Shown here: positions 5,464 to 5,546 of the stretch, piece by piece
Numbering within the stretch: position 1 is the first letter of the stretch
Layout of the letters: the number at the start of each line of letters is the position of its first letter
Assembly (NCBI GenBank): GCA_015655565.1
Contig: JAATEU010000119.1
Location: 1 to 5,546, forward strand
Direction of reading: 5' to 3'
DNA from: Clostridiales bacterium
Lineage (GTDB): Bacteria; Bacillota; Clostridia; Lachnospirales; Lachnospiraceae
DNA length: 5,546 nucleotides
Notes under the pieces: model-generated
Database searches by the model: none
Told to the model about the DNA's origin: nothing
What the model saw: the letters and a program-made list of their open reading frames with translations, nothing else
Program-made: the position numbers and the translations under genes

Positions 5464-5546
5464 TTAACTATTGCATAAAAATTTGAGTAATGAAGGATTG
5501 AAGGATGCTGTGTAGAATGTAAAAATATTTGGTGTAGAATTTTTCC
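5464..5546 (+). repeat. Possible diverged copy of the palindromic element, cut by the window end
   Basis: CTATTGCATAAAA (from 5468) resembles CTGTTGCAAAATA of the element at 1235. ATTGAAGGATGCTGTGTAGAAT (ending 5518) resembles ATTGAAAGGATTTGGTGCATAAT (ending 1284). The distance from the first block to AGGAT is 34 bases here and 33 in the element. A further motif, ATTTGGTGTAGAAT (5527-5540), is identical to the minus strand of 1368-1381. The rest of this stretch holds an 8-bp tandem repeat, TGAAGGAT twice (5491-5506), and no gene. Confidence 0.35.

Overview
The window looks like chromosomal DNA from a low-GC Gram-positive anaerobe, most likely a Lachnospiraceae-type clostridium. This is inferred from the AT-rich sequence, strong AGGAG-type ribosome binding sites, probable TTG start, consensus sigma-A promoters, the L32 variant beginning with an ICPKNKSSKARRD segment, and the clostridial style of the YprB-like nuclease. 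I cannot name a species from this sequence alone.

Layout. (1) Positions 1-1157, plus strand: the C-terminal half of polynucleotide phosphorylase (pnp). It is interrupted by an in-frame TAG at 993-995 inside the S1 domain, with 53 well-conserved S1 codons still open behind it. (2) Positions 1227-1428: an approximately 200-bp palindromic element with IS-like terminal inverted repeats. It folds almost end to end and could terminate pnp transcription. (3) Positions 1442-2631, plus strand: a perfect-consensus promoter, an inverted repeat at the expected start site, a leader hairpin, and a one-gene unit encoding an excisionase-type HTH protein fused to a PBP-like (molybdate/tungstate-type) ligand-binding domain. 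(4) Positions 2632-2945: a non-coding spacer with a C8 tract, inverted repeats and a second perfect-consensus promoter. (5) Positions 2946-3658, plus strand: yceD (DUF177) and rpmF (L32), tightly coupled. (6) Positions 3655-3719: a perfect 28-bp bidirectional terminator shared with a convergent 51-codon gene on the minus strand (3716-3871). (7) Positions 3992-5311, minus strand: a YprB-family RNase H-fold exonuclease with its own promoter. (8) Positions 5312-5546: an intergenic stretch whose end resembles the arms of the palindromic element and may be a second, diverged copy running out of the window.

How the genes relate. pnp (RNA decay), yceD (23S rRNA accumulation) and rpmF (ribosomal protein L32) belong to RNA and ribosome metabolism, but each sits in its own transcription unit. 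The regulator has no transporter or cofactor gene beside it, so its target is not revealed here. I found no CRISPR array, tRNA, rRNA, transposase gene or recognisable defence system. The observations most worth checking are the amber codon in pnp, the palindromic repeat family, and the undescribed 51-aa protein that shares a terminator with rpmF.
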